Source: Hymenobacter sp. BT559
GTDB lineage: Bacteria > Bacteroidota > Bacteroidia > Cytophagales > Hymenobacteraceae
Direction: 5' to 3'
Assembly: GCF_016427535.1 (NCBI RefSeq)
Contig: NZ_JAELXV010000006.1
Location: forward strand, 186,001 to 250,000
Length of the DNA stretch: 64,000 nucleotides
Shown here piece after piece: positions 50,502 to 59,867 of the stretch. The notes under the pieces are model-generated. The model made no database searches. It had not been told where the DNA came from and worked only from the letters and a program-made list of their open reading frames with translations. The position numbers and the translations under genes are program-made. How positions within the stretch are numbered: the stretch's first letter is position 1; each line of letters begins with the position of its first letter.

Positions 50502-51377
50502 ATGAAGCATCCGTTAGCCACTACCCGCCGTCCCCACAAGTACTCACTGCTAACCGGGCTGGCGCTGCTGCTCGGCACTTGGGGCGCCAGCCAGGCACGA
50601 GCCCAAACCACCGAAACCGCTACTGCTAAGGCCGACTCGACGGCCGCGCCCGCCGTGACGCCCACCGCCAGCGCGGCCAGCGGCCTGCCCTCCTCCGAGT
50701 TCGAAACCTACACCGTGAAGAGCGGCGTGCGCTACACGGCCACACTCACGGGCATCTATACCACGGGCACCGTCGAGCGGGTGTATTTCACCACCAGCCA
50801 AACCGGCAACTTTAAGCTGACCGAGCACTGGCTAGTGCCCACAGCCCTCACCTTCAGCTACGGCCGGCAAGACGGCCTGCTGCGCGAGCGCGAGTTGGTG
50901 GGGCTAATCACCCCTACTTACCAGCGCGGCCGCGTGAAGTACTACCTACTGGGCAACGCCGAGCAGAGCAACCTGCGCGCCATTGCGCGGCGCTTCGTAA
51001 CGGGCGCAGGCGTGGGCTATCAGCTCTACAGCGACACGCTGCGCAATGAGATAGGCATCAGCCAGTTCTTTCTGTACGAGAATACGCAGTACCTCCTAGG
51101 GCTGCGGCGCGAGATACCCCGCAGCTCTACGCGCCTCAAGCTGCGCGGCACTAAGGGCCCGGTCGTGCTCACGGCCATGGTCTACTACCAGCCGTCGCTG
51201 CAAAACTACCTCAATGACTACCGCGTGAACCTGACCAGTGGGCTCACTTTTACCCTCACCAAAAACCTGGGCCTAACGGCCGCCTACTCGTACTCCTACG
51301 AGAGCATAGCCGTGGAGGGCCGCGCTCCCGGCAACGGCAACCTCACCATCGGCTTCACCTACGCGGCAGGTAAGTAG
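50502..51377 (+). CDS. Secreted DUF481-like outer-membrane protein
   Basis: 291 residues from ATG 50502 (MKHPLATTRRPHKYSLLTGL); TTG 9 nt upstream is less likely. A signal peptide ends near ARAQTT, followed by a Thr/Ala-rich linker. From about residue 70 the repeated short amphipathic strands (FSYGRQDGLLRERELVGLIT, YQLYSDTLRNEIGISQFFLY, YRVNLTSGLTFTLTKNLGLT) resemble the DUF481 beta-barrel family. It starts 29 nt after menE and may be cotranscribed. Function unknown. Confidence 0.65.
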   Translation: MKHPLATTRRPHKYSLLTGLALLLGTWGASQARAQTTETATAKADSTAAPAVTPTASAASGLPSSEFETYTVKSGVRYTATLTGIYTTGTVERVYFTTSQTGNFKLTEHWLVPTALTFSYGRQDGLLRERELVGLITPTYQRGRVKYYLLGNAEQSNLRAIARRFVTGAGVGYQLYSDTLRNEIGISQFFLYENTQYLLGLRREIPRSSTRLKLRGTKGPVVLTAMVYYQPSLQNYLNDYRVNLTSGLTFTLTKNLGLTAAYSYSYESIAVEGRAPGNGNLTIGFTYAAGK

Positions 51378-51463
51378 GCCGCGCTCAGAGCACGTGCACA
51401 GCAGCGCCTACCCTTTGTTGAGGCGGCCACGCGTTGGGGCAACCTAGGGCGCCCTAGCGCCCG

Positions 51464-52273
51464 CTACCGGTAGTCCTCGCGGTCTTTTTTACTGCCGTAA
51501 AACTTGTCGCGGGTGTAGGGGTCGAGGCCGCGCACCCGCAGACCTTCCTGGGTAAATAAGCGGGCTTTGCCCTTGGCGACCTTGAGGAGGGGACCTAGCA
51601 ACAGGTTGGCGCGCAGGTAGAAGATGGGGCCACCCAGCTCGCGGCGGATGGTGGGCGCCAGCAGCACCGGCAGCCGCCAGCCCGCGCCCGCACCCAGTGC
51701 TGCCCAGCGAAACAACCGCATCTGGGCGGCGGCTGAGGGCTCGATGATGGCTACAAAATCGTTGGGCGTGCGGTCGAAGCGATTGGTTGAGTCGTTGAGA
51801 TAGCGCACGTGCACCGAGCCCATGCCCACCTGCACGTTGCCGCTTAGCGACCAGCGCGAGTTTTGCAGCGCCACAAACTCGGTATAGAGCGCCAGGTAGC
51901 GAAAGCGCAGCTCGGCATCGGCCTCGTCGGCCGCATTATTGGGCAGGGGCTGCCGCGTTGGTATGCCGGTGCTCAAGAAATAAACGGCTGCGCCCGTACG
52001 CACCCGGCCGCGCCACTCCATGCCCAGTTTGAGGCCGTTGATGGTGCAGAGGTGGCTGTTGATAATGGAGTAGCGCGAGTCGTACTGCACGACCAAGCGG
52101 CGGTGCGAAAAATAAGGCGCTGGCTTTTCGGGCAAGGTGTCGACGGGCGCTTCGGTGGGCATAGTCGCTTTTACCGTGGCCGAACTTTCCTGCGCGCGTA
52201 GCACGCTCGGCAGCCCCGCTACCAGCACTATCAGCAACCACCTAACCCAGTAACAACTTGACACCGAATACAA
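51464..52273 (-). CDS. Secreted outer-membrane beta-barrel protein, unknown function
   Basis: Up to 269 residues; the start is uncertain (TTG at 52273 or GTG at 52264). The signal-peptide-like VRWLLIVLVAGLPSVLRAQ is clear. The body has alternating strands (HRRLVVQYDSRYSIINSHLC, GMEWRGRVRTGAAVYFLSTG, WSLSGNVQVGMGSVHVRYLN) suggesting a small barrel. The C-terminus is unusually charged (YTRDKFYGSKKDREDYR). No family is recognised. It converges on the DUF481-like gene. Confidence 0.6.
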   Translation of the reverse strand: MYSVSSCYWVRWLLIVLVAGLPSVLRAQESSATVKATMPTEAPVDTLPEKPAPYFSHRRLVVQYDSRYSIINSHLCTINGLKLGMEWRGRVRTGAAVYFLSTGIPTRQPLPNNAADEADAELRFRYLALYTEFVALQNSRWSLSGNVQVGMGSVHVRYLNDSTNRFDRTPNDFVAIIEPSAAAQMRLFRWAALGAGAGWRLPVLLAPTIRRELGGPIFYLRANLLLGPLLKVAKGKARLFTQEGLRVRGLDPYTRDKFYGSKKDREDYR

Positions 52274-52357
52274 AACTTCTTAAAACCAAATACTAGCCCG
52301 GTACGCAACCCCGCCCGTTACGTTGAGCTTACAGCCTGCTTAAACCGTGCCAGCTCG

Positions 52358-53851
52358 CTATTGTTGGAGGGCGGCTTCGAGAGCTGCCACTGCCCGGGGG
52401 CCAGTTGAGGGGTGGGGGGCGTCTTTCTGAATCAAGCGCCCGTCGCGGCCGATGAGCCAGTACGACGGTAGGCTTTGCATGCCGTAGGCCTGGGCCACTG
52501 GGCTGGCAAACTCTTGGTCGGCGCGCAGGTGCACGCTGTTGGGGCTGGCTAGCTGGTAGGTGGCTAAGGCTTGCTGCCAGGCGGCAGCTTGTCGGTCGAT
52601 GGAGATGTACACAAACACCACGTCGCGGCCCGCAAACTGCTGGCGCAGCTCGTTGCTAGCAGGAATTTCGGCCAGGCAGGGGCCGCACCAGCTAGCCCAG
52701 AAGTCGAGGTACACCACCTTGCCCCGCAGGTCGCGTAGCGACACCTTTTTGCCTGTGTTGTCGGTGAGCGTGAAGGCCGGGGCGGGCTGGCCGCTGCTGA
52801 AGCGCTGGTGGGCCAGCTGGGCCGCGCGCAGGTCGCGGACAATGGTTGAGTCGCGGTTGTGGGCCCGGAAGGTGGGCAGCCAGGGCCCTAGGTCGGCGTG
52901 GTAGTACTGCACCTGCTCGAGCATAAACTGCGCGACCACGAGGTCGCGCAGGGGCGTGGCGCCGAAGGCCCGCGCGGCCCGGGCATAGAGCCGCTCGGCC
53001 GCGGCGGGGTCGTAGCCCCCGGTGAGGCTGGGCGGCAGGCTATCGGCCAGGGGCCGCAGCACGCCCACCAGATAGGCCGACCGCAGCCCCTGAAACGCCG
53101 GCTGCCCCAGGTCGGCGGTGGCGCGCTGCCCTAGGTGCATGGCGGGCAAAAAATCGAAGTAGCCCAGGGGCAGCGCCACGGCGGCGCTTTACTGGCGCGC
53201 CCGGGGCTGGGCGGCCGGGTAGGCTAGCAGCGCGGTGGCCCACTCGTAGTCGAGGGCCCGGCGCTGGCGCGCCACAAAGGCGACGGGTAGCGGGTGCGTG
53301 CGCGCAAAGCGGGCCAGCGCCGCCTGGCGCCGCTGGCGGTAGGCATCGGCAAGGTGGCGCAACTGGGTCGCGCTCACGTGCGCTGCCTGGGCAGCCGGAG
53401 TATGGCCGGCTTCGTCGTCACGGTTGCTTTGCTGGTAGGCTTGGGTGAGGTAGGTATTGGCCGCCGCGCCGCGCCCTTCAAAGCGTAGCGGGTGGGCTGG
53501 GCGGGCGGCGTCGAAGCTAAGCTGCACGGCATCGCCGGGCTGCAGCTCTAGTGGGGTGTAGTCTTCGGCGTAGTGCAGCATGCCTGTGGCCGGAGCCGGC
53601 ACCACCAGCCGAAAATCGCCGGCTGGAGTAAGCCTGGCCGTGGCGGTATGCGCAAAGCCTCCCTGCCAGGTAGCCCCGTACAGCACGCTAATGGTGCGGG
53701 CCGTGGCATGTTGCACGTGGCCCCGCAGCACGGCCGTGCCCGGACGGGGCGCTTGGCGGCCCGCCCCGCTGGCCAAGTGGGCCACTAGGAGCGCCACAAC
53801 CAGCCCTAGGTGACCTCGGCGCCACAAGTAGCAGCTAAGCCAAGAAGACAT
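52358..53851 (-). pseudogene. TlpA-like thioredoxin, tandem array copy 1, with in-frame TAA
   Basis: From ATG 53851 (MSSWLSCYLWRRGHL, signal peptide) the frame runs to YPAAQPRARQ, meets TAA at 53189-53191, and goes on in the same frame to 52358. The whole reads as one about 497-codon gene like its three neighbours: an N-terminal DUF4369-like beta domain (to about 110), a helical middle, and a TlpA thioredoxin domain with WASWCGPCLAEIPAS and SLPSYWLIGRDG. A single-base change to TAA explains the break. GTG 9 nt after the stop could restart translation of the thioredoxin half, but it would lack a signal peptide. Confidence 0.8.
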
Positions 53852-53900
53852 ATTTTTTGCGCGCATCGGGAACGGCAAAACTACGACCCGCTACCCTACC

Positions 53901-55340
53901 CTATTTGCCCAGCGCCTGCTCTAACAGCGCCACGGTCTCGGCTCCGCCCGAGGGACGCGGGGCCCGCGTGCTCACAATGCGCCCATCGCGGCCAATAATC
54001 CAGTACGTGGGAAAGCTCTGCACATTGTAAGCATTGGGCACCGTGCTGTCGGGGCTACGCAGGTGCACGCTGCCTGGGCCAAGTTGATATTTAGCCGCTA
54101 GCGTTTGCTGCCACTGTTCTTCCTTGTCATCGACGTCGATATATACAAAAACGACGTCGCGGCCTTCAAATTTCTTCGCTAGCTCGTGGCTGGCCGGAAT
54201 TTCGTTGAGGCACGGGTGGCACCACGTGCCCCAAAAATCGAGGTACACTACCTTGCCTTTGAACTCGCTCAAGGATACTTTTCTGCCCGTATTGTCGAGC
54301 AGCGTGAAGGCAGGCGCTGGCTGGCCAGGCGATACTGCCAAGGCCCGGCGGTAGCGAGTTCGCACCGCGCGAGCCATCGAAGAGTCACGGTTTAGACGCT
54401 GAAAAATGGCAAGTTTTGGTGCCACCTGCTCGGGCGCCTGGAAGTTGAACAGCCGGTACACGTAGTGCGCCAGGGCCAGGTCACGGCTGCGGCCGTTGCC
54501 AAACGCGGCCTGCGCATTAGCCAGCAAGCTCGCCTCGGTGGGCTGCGCGTCGGGGCCAGGCAGGCGGGCATCAGCCAGCGGTTGTAGCAAGCCTAGGTAA
54601 GTTCTGCTGCCTAAGGCCAGCGCCGAGTCTTGCGCGGGGCGCAACGGAGCCAAAAAGTCGTAAAAGTTAGCCGGGATAGCGCCCGTATTTAGTTCGGGGC
54701 GGCTCGCATGAAAGCCTCCATAGTAGAGCAAGGCAACGGCACGCTCAAAATCAGAATTTTGGCGCACGTAGGCCCGGAAAATAGGCGGCACGGGGTGCTT
54801 GGCCACATACGCTGCAAAGAAAGTACGCTGCTCTTGGCGGTAAGCATCGGTGGCCGCTACCATCTGGGCGGGGGTAGCGGTGCCGATTTTACGCTGCGGG
54901 TGGTCGGGCCGAGCTGTTGAGAAGCGCAGGGCTGCTTGCGCCAAATAGTTGTTGGCCGCTGAGCCAGTGCCAGTGTAATGCAGCGTCTCGTCAAACTTAG
55001 CTGCATCGAGGCTGAGGCGCAGGTCGTCGCCGGGCGAGAGAAAGAGCCTCGTAGACTGGTCACCGTTACGAAAAGTAACTTCTGTCGGGCCGGGCAGGCT
55101 TGGCAGTACCAGCCGAAAATTACCTTGGGCGTCCAGCTTCGCAGTAAGCAAAGTAGCTGGCTCTTGGGTTAGGAGATTCTCGTTGTACTGCACCTGCACT
55201 TGCGGCGCCAGTGGGTGGTCGAGGTGCCCGCTCACCACTACCGGCCTAGGGCCCACAAATGACGTAACCGCCAGCAGCCCAACCACCCACGTGTGCTTTG
55301 CCGCCGTCCGCCCGGCTACTGCCCATTGCATGATACGCAT
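53901..55340 (-). CDS. TlpA-like thioredoxin with DUF4369-like domain, array copy 2
   Basis: 479 residues. The N-terminal signal segment AKHTWVVGLLAVTSFVG may start from MRIMQW or a little later. VVSGHLDHPLAPQVQVQYNE and GNFRLVLPSLPGPTEVTF are the DUF4369-like beta domain; the C-terminus has FTLLDNTGRKVSLSEFKGKV, WGTWCHPCLNEIPASHELAKK and SFPTYWIIGRDGR. The active site is CHPC, unlike CGPC in the other copies. Periplasmic disulfide reductase or chaperone is the family role. It is 49 nt upstream of the interrupted copy, in one direction. Confidence 0.88.
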   Translation of the reverse strand: MRIMQWAVAGRTAAKHTWVVGLLAVTSFVGPRPVVVSGHLDHPLAPQVQVQYNENLLTQEPATLLTAKLDAQGNFRLVLPSLPGPTEVTFRNGDQSTRLFLSPGDDLRLSLDAAKFDETLHYTGTGSAANNYLAQAALRFSTARPDHPQRKIGTATPAQMVAATDAYRQEQRTFFAAYVAKHPVPPIFRAYVRQNSDFERAVALLYYGGFHASRPELNTGAIPANFYDFLAPLRPAQDSALALGSRTYLGLLQPLADARLPGPDAQPTEASLLANAQAAFGNGRSRDLALAHYVYRLFNFQAPEQVAPKLAIFQRLNRDSSMARAVRTRYRRALAVSPGQPAPAFTLLDNTGRKVSLSEFKGKVVYLDFWGTWCHPCLNEIPASHELAKKFEGRDVVFVYIDVDDKEEQWQQTLAAKYQLGPGSVHLRSPDSTVPNAYNVQSFPTYWIIGRDGRIVSTRAPRPSGGAETVALLEQALGK

Positions 55341-55430
55341 ACGTCTATCGCTTAAGCACGACCTAGGTTAGGATAAGGCACAAACATAGCACTGTGCATC
55401 CCCTTGCTACCTGCGGCGCTACTCCCTACC

Positions 55431-56825
55431 CTACCGCGCCAGCGCCTGCTCGATGGCGGCCACCGTTTTATCGCCTTCGGAGGGGCGCGAGGTGTACACC
55501 TGCACAAAGCGGCCTTCGCGGTCGATGAGGTAGTAGCTAGGGTAGCCATCGACCTGGTAGGCGGAAGCTACGTCATAGTTGGTGGTGCGCAAGTGCACGC
55601 TATTGGGGCTGGTGAACTGCTTTTCGGTCAGCGTCTGCTGCCATTTATCCTCGGGGTCGCCCACTGAGATATAGAGAAATACCACGTCCCGACCTTCGAA
55701 CTTCTTTTTGAGGGCGGGGGCCGATTCGGTCATTTCCTTCATGCAGGGGCCGCACCAGGTGCCCCAGAAGTCGAGGTACACCACCTTGCCCCGCAGGTCG
55801 CTCAGCGATACCTTTTTACCCGTGTTATCGGTGAGCGTAAAAGTGGGCGCCGGCTTGCCTGCACTCATGCTTAGCCGGTCGGCAAAGGCCTTGCGCACGG
55901 CGCGGGCCATGGTTGAATCGCGGTTGTACTGCCGAAACGTGGGATAAAAGGCCTGCGCCCCGGCTGTATTGCGACGGATGTTATCGAATATCAAATTTTG
56001 CAGCACCCAGCTCCGTGCCTTGGTGTCGCCTAACTCGGCGGTAGCGGTTTGGTAGATGCGGCGCCCTTCGGTGGGGTCGGTGCTGAACTTACCGCCCGGC
56101 ACCAGGCGATACTGATAGCCCATCACAAAATTGGCCATCATGGAGTTATCAAGAAAGCTACGGCCGTAGTGCTGGTTTAGCTCGCGCACGGGTGTGGAGG
56201 CGATGAAGTCAAAATAATCTTCGGGTAAGTTCTCGTCGCTGTGCCGTGCGGCATAAGCCAGCTGCATGGTCGCCCACGTGATATCAATGGCCAGTTGCTC
56301 ATCGCGCCGGAAGCTGGCGGGCAGCGGGTGGGCCTTGGCGTAGCTGGCCAAAAACTCGCGCCGGGCCTGACGCAGCGCCCCGGCCGCCTGCACGGCCTCT
56401 TCGGGCGTGCCCTTCGGAAAGTCTTGGATGCGCAGCAGCCCACTATCGGGCCCGTAGGAATACTTGTAAAGGGCCTGGGCCAGGTAATTATTGACCTCAC
56501 TGCCGCGCCCGCTGTACGTCAGCGTTTTATCAAAATCCTTAAAATCTAAGTGCATCACCAGCTGGTCACCCGGTATGAGGTAGAGCTCGGTACTCTGGCG
56601 CGCGTAGGAAAACCTCGTGGGGGTGTTCTGCTTCAAGTCTTTGAACTCAAAGCGAAAATCGCCGCTGGCGCTGAGGGGCGCTTTCACCTCTCCTTTATCC
56701 ATATACAGCCGTACTGAGTCGCCGGCCGGGGCGTGGTCGAGGTGGCCGCTAAAGACCGTGACCGATGGCTTGGGGGGACCGGCCAGGGCCGTACCGAGAG
56801 CGAGTAACCAAAGCGAAGGCAGCAT
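55431..56825 (-). CDS. TlpA-like thioredoxin with DUF4369-like domain, array copy 3
   Basis: 464 residues from ATG 56825 (MLPSLWLLALGTALAG, signal peptide). TVFSGHLDHAPAGDSVRLYM, then YSGRGSEVNNYLAQALYKYS are shared closely with copy 4. The thioredoxin domain carries FWGTWCGPCMKEMTESAPAL and GYPSYYLIDREGRFVQV. The first bases and the sequence before the ATG (GCAGCATACACAAACAGGAAA on the plus strand, in part) are repeated in copy 4, which shows recent duplication. Probably periplasmic. Confidence 0.9.
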   Translation of the reverse strand: MLPSLWLLALGTALAGPPKPSVTVFSGHLDHAPAGDSVRLYMDKGEVKAPLSASGDFRFEFKDLKQNTPTRFSYARQSTELYLIPGDQLVMHLDFKDFDKTLTYSGRGSEVNNYLAQALYKYSYGPDSGLLRIQDFPKGTPEEAVQAAGALRQARREFLASYAKAHPLPASFRRDEQLAIDITWATMQLAYAARHSDENLPEDYFDFIASTPVRELNQHYGRSFLDNSMMANFVMGYQYRLVPGGKFSTDPTEGRRIYQTATAELGDTKARSWVLQNLIFDNIRRNTAGAQAFYPTFRQYNRDSTMARAVRKAFADRLSMSAGKPAPTFTLTDNTGKKVSLSDLRGKVVYLDFWGTWCGPCMKEMTESAPALKKKFEGRDVVFLYISVGDPEDKWQQTLTEKQFTSPNSVHLRTTNYDVASAYQVDGYPSYYLIDREGRFVQVYTSRPSEGDKTVAAIEQALAR

Positions 56826-56871
56826 ACACAAACAGGAAAAGGAGGGTGGAAAGAGCTGGGTAAGACGAAGG

Positions 56872-58305
56872 CTACTGTGCTAGGGCATGCTCGATGGCAG
56901 CCACAGTTTTCTCACCTTCCATAGGGCGAGGAGCACTGGCATTGATAATGCGGCCGTCGCGGCCGATGAGCCAGTAGGCCGGAAATACATTTACTTGGTA
57001 ATCAATAGACGCCGACCTCTCCTTGGGCTCGCGCAGGTGCACACTATTCACGCTGGTGAAGTGGCTTTCGGTCAGGGTCTTTTGCCACTTGTCTTCGGGG
57101 TCGCCGACTGAGATATATAAGAAGACTACGTCGCGGCCTTCAAATTTCTTCTTTAGGTCGTGGCTAAACTCGGTCATCTCGCGCATGCAGGGGCCGCACC
57201 AGGTGCCCCAAAAATCGAGGTACACCACCTTGCCCTTAAACTCGCTCAAGGACACCTGCTTCCCGGTATTATCTAGCAGCGTGAAGGTTGGGGCCGGCTT
57301 GCCCACCTGCAGCAGCTGGCGCTTGGCAATACCCATGCGCACGTCGCGGGCCAAGGTAGAATCGCGGTTGTGCAGCCGGAACGTGGGGTAGAACGCCAGC
57401 GCACCGGGCAAGTCCTTGTCCATTTTCCAAGTCATCAGCATTTGTATGGCCATGTCGCGGTCCTCACCTTCGCCCAGCTCGGTAGTGGCCAGGCGGTAGA
57501 GCCTAGGGCCATCGGCAGGGTCGGTGCTGAGGTTGCCCAAGGGGGCCAGCCGTTCTTGGTAGGCGTATAAAAACTGCGCGACGGCGGTGTTTTCATCATA
57601 GCCCCGGCTATAGCGCTGGCTAAGCTCTTTCAGCGGCACTTGCTGCAAGAAGCTGAAGTAGCTGGCGGGCACTATCTCGGCAGGGGCGGCCTCGCTGGGC
57701 GGCAGGTTGGCGCGGCGGTAGGCGACGTAGTGAAGCAGCTGCGTGGCCCATTGCAGCTTGATACCAAACTCCGCATCGCGCCGAAAGCTGGCGGGCAGTG
57801 AGTGGGCTTTGGCATACTTGGCTAGGTAATCAAGGCGCTGCTGCCGAAAGGCATCGGCGTAGCGGCGCATCTCGGCGGGCGTGGTGGTGGGCTTGCGCTG
57901 CTCTTGCGGCCGGGGCACGTCGCCGGCCGGGCCGTACTCAAACTTCCACTGCGACTGCGCCATGTAGTTGTTGACATCGGCGCCCCGCCCGCTGTACACT
58001 AGGCTTTGGTCGAAATTCTTAAAATCGAGCACCAGGTGCACTTGGTCGCCGGGCATGAGGTAGAGGCGCGTATTCTGCCCGGCGTAGGTGAAGTGCACGG
58101 GGGCCGTGGCAGCTAGGTCATTGAACTCAAAGCGGAAGTCACCACTCGGACTAAGCGGTGCTTTCACCTGCTTCTCCCCTACAAACAGTCGCACGGTGTC
58201 GCCGGCTGGAGCATTGTTGAGGTGGCCACTAAAGACCGTGCGCGGTGGCGTGGGCGAGCCCCCTAGGGCCGAACTAAGGGTGAGTAACCAAAGCGTTGGC
58301 AGCAT
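56872..58305 (-). CDS. TlpA-like thioredoxin with DUF4369-like domain, array copy 4
   Basis: 477 residues from ATG 58305 (MLPTLWLLTLSSALGG, signal peptide). TVFSGHLNNAPAGDTVRLFV and YSGRGADVNNYMAQSQWKFE align with copy 3. Active site FWGTWCGPCMREMTEFSHDL, cis-Pro region VFPAYWLIGRDGRI. It is the first gene of the array, so it probably carries the promoter; 180 bp separates it from the divergent ABA4-like gene. The four copies differ mainly in the helical middle region, which may set client specificity. Confidence 0.9.
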   Translation of the reverse strand: MLPTLWLLTLSSALGGSPTPPRTVFSGHLNNAPAGDTVRLFVGEKQVKAPLSPSGDFRFEFNDLAATAPVHFTYAGQNTRLYLMPGDQVHLVLDFKNFDQSLVYSGRGADVNNYMAQSQWKFEYGPAGDVPRPQEQRKPTTTPAEMRRYADAFRQQRLDYLAKYAKAHSLPASFRRDAEFGIKLQWATQLLHYVAYRRANLPPSEAAPAEIVPASYFSFLQQVPLKELSQRYSRGYDENTAVAQFLYAYQERLAPLGNLSTDPADGPRLYRLATTELGEGEDRDMAIQMLMTWKMDKDLPGALAFYPTFRLHNRDSTLARDVRMGIAKRQLLQVGKPAPTFTLLDNTGKQVSLSEFKGKVVYLDFWGTWCGPCMREMTEFSHDLKKKFEGRDVVFLYISVGDPEDKWQKTLTESHFTSVNSVHLREPKERSASIDYQVNVFPAYWLIGRDGRIINASAPRPMEGEKTVAAIEHALAQ

Positions 58306-58452
58306 ACACAAACAGGAAATGAAGGTGAGAAAGCTGGTAGAAGGAGCCCGCGCGCGCCGCCAAGGGTTGCTTCGCCCCAGCCAACTGGCGGCTTGACCTG
58401 CCTCCTAAGGCGGTTCGCCCCGATTGAGCTAGCAAGCGGCCGGCAAGGTACG

Positions 58453-58460
58453 TAGGTTTG
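58453..58460 (+). promoter_or_regulatory. Putative -7 element of the ABA4-like gene (TAGGTTTG)
   Basis: Exact TAnnTTTG match 26 nt upstream of the ATG at 58487, next to an AT-rich TATATAAATATAT stretch. No clear -33 partner. Confidence 0.4.
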
Positions 58461-58486
58461 CCTATATAAATATATCAACTAAAGGT

Positions 58487-58936
58487 ATGACTATCACCCC
58501 AGACCTCCTATTTTCTCTGGCCAATCTGCTGGCCCTACTGGGCTGGGCGCTGCTGGTGCTAGCCCCGCGCTGGCGCGGCACCCAAGCGCTGGTTTTGAAT
58601 GGCGCTTGGCCGCTGGGCCTGGCGACGCTTTACGCGGTGTTCATAGCGAGGCACTACCTAGGGGCGCACGGCGGCGAGGGCGGCTTTGGGTCCTTGGTGC
58701 AGGTGGCGGTGCTCTTCCACGACCCGTGGGCGCTGCTGGCGGGCTGGGTGCACTACCTGTGCTTTGACTTATTCGTGGGCGCTTGGGAAGTGCGCGATGC
58801 CCAGCAACGCGGCGTGCCGCATTGGGCGGTGGTGCCCGCGTTGGCACTCACCTTCATGCTGGGACCGGTGGGGCTACTGGTGTATACCGGCGTACGGGCT
58901 GCCCTAGGGCGAAAAATTTCTACCTCTTTAACCTAA
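58487..58936 (+). CDS. ABA4-like membrane protein (DUF4281)
   Basis: 149 residues with four hydrophobic helices. FIARHYLGAHGGEGGFGSL and LLAGWVHYLCFDLFVGAWEV followed by RDAQQRGVPHW are the DUF4281/ABA4 signature; ABA4 in plants is required for neoxanthin formation. In bacteria the role is unknown but a link to carotenoids is plausible for a pigmented Bacteroidota. It lies in the inner membrane. A second membrane-protein gene follows after 12 nt. Confidence 0.85.
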   Translation: MTITPDLLFSLANLLALLGWALLVLAPRWRGTQALVLNGAWPLGLATLYAVFIARHYLGAHGGEGGFGSLVQVAVLFHDPWALLAGWVHYLCFDLFVGAWEVRDAQQRGVPHWAVVPALALTFMLGPVGLLVYTGVRAALGRKISTSLT

Positions 58937-58948
58937 CCCTAAAGCTCT

Positions 58949-59812
58949 ATGAAAACGCTGCTGTTTGCGGAGGATACCACTCTCCTCCTAGGTACCGGTA
59001 CTACGCCTGGCGTGCTTGCCCACCTCACCACCGCGCTGCACACCCTGCACCGCGCCAACGCGCCGCTCGCCTGGGCAGGCTGGGCCAATGTGGGCCTGGC
59101 CGTGCTGGCGCTGGTGCTGCTGCCCCTCGACCACCGCCACGTGGCAGGCGCGCTGGTGTGGCTGAAGCCGCTCAAATTCTCGCTTTCCATAGTGGTCTAT
59201 GCCTGGACGCTGGCTTGGCTGCTGGCTAGCCTGCCGGCCGCAGCCCAGGGCGCGGTGCGCACCATAGGGTGGGGCGTGGCGGCGTGCATGCTGGTCGAGC
59301 AGGCGGTCATTTTTGTGCAGGCGGCGCGCGGCACCACCTCGCACTACAATGTGTCGTCGGCGCTCGACGGGGCGCTGTTCGGGCTGATGGGCGTGTTTAT
59401 TCTGATAAATACCGTGCTCACAGGGTGGGCCTTATACCTGGTGTGGCACCACCAGCCGCAGGGCTCGGCGGGCTACGTGTGGGGCGTGCGGCTGGGGCTG
59501 CTGGTATTCTTGGTGGGCTCGGTGCTGGGCGGCATCATGATTCAGCACCTAGGGCACACCGTGGGCGCTCCTGATGGCGGCCCCGGCCTACCAGGCCTAG
59601 GCTGGAGCACCCGCGCCGGCGATGTGCGCATTGCGCACTTTCTGGGCATGCACGCCTTGCAGGCGCTGCCGCTGCTGGGCTGGGCGCTGGGCCAATGGGT
59701 GCCGCGCCAGGCCGTGCCCCTCACGTGGCTGGGGGCGGCGCTGTACGCGGCGGCCGTGGCAGGGCTACTGGCGCAGGCACTGGCCGGGCAGCCGCTGTGG
59801 GCCATGCGCTAA
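58949..59812 (+). CDS. Polytopic membrane protein next to ABA4-like gene, unknown function
   Basis: 287 residues, about seven hydrophobic helices. ALVWLKPLKFSLSIVVYAWT, VEQAVIFVQAARGTTSHYN and IMIQHLGHTVGAPDGGPGLP are the most distinctive stretches, followed by STRAGDVRIAHFLGMHALQALPL, with several conserved-looking histidines in or near the membrane. It resembles proteins annotated only as hypothetical. It follows the ABA4-like gene closely, and the alpha/beta hydrolase gene starts 55 nt downstream, so all three may form one transcript. Confidence 0.65.
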   Translation: MKTLLFAEDTTLLLGTGTTPGVLAHLTTALHTLHRANAPLAWAGWANVGLAVLALVLLPLDHRHVAGALVWLKPLKFSLSIVVYAWTLAWLLASLPAAAQGAVRTIGWGVAACMLVEQAVIFVQAARGTTSHYNVSSALDGALFGLMGVFILINTVLTGWALYLVWHHQPQGSAGYVWGVRLGLLVFLVGSVLGGIMIQHLGHTVGAPDGGPGLPGLGWSTRAGDVRIAHFLGMHALQALPLLGWALGQWVPRQAVPLTWLGAALYAAAVAGLLAQALAGQPLWAMR

Positions 59813-59867
59813 GGCCGATTTTTCTGACTTTTCCCTCTTTTACATCCTGCTTTTTTGCTTTTCTACG

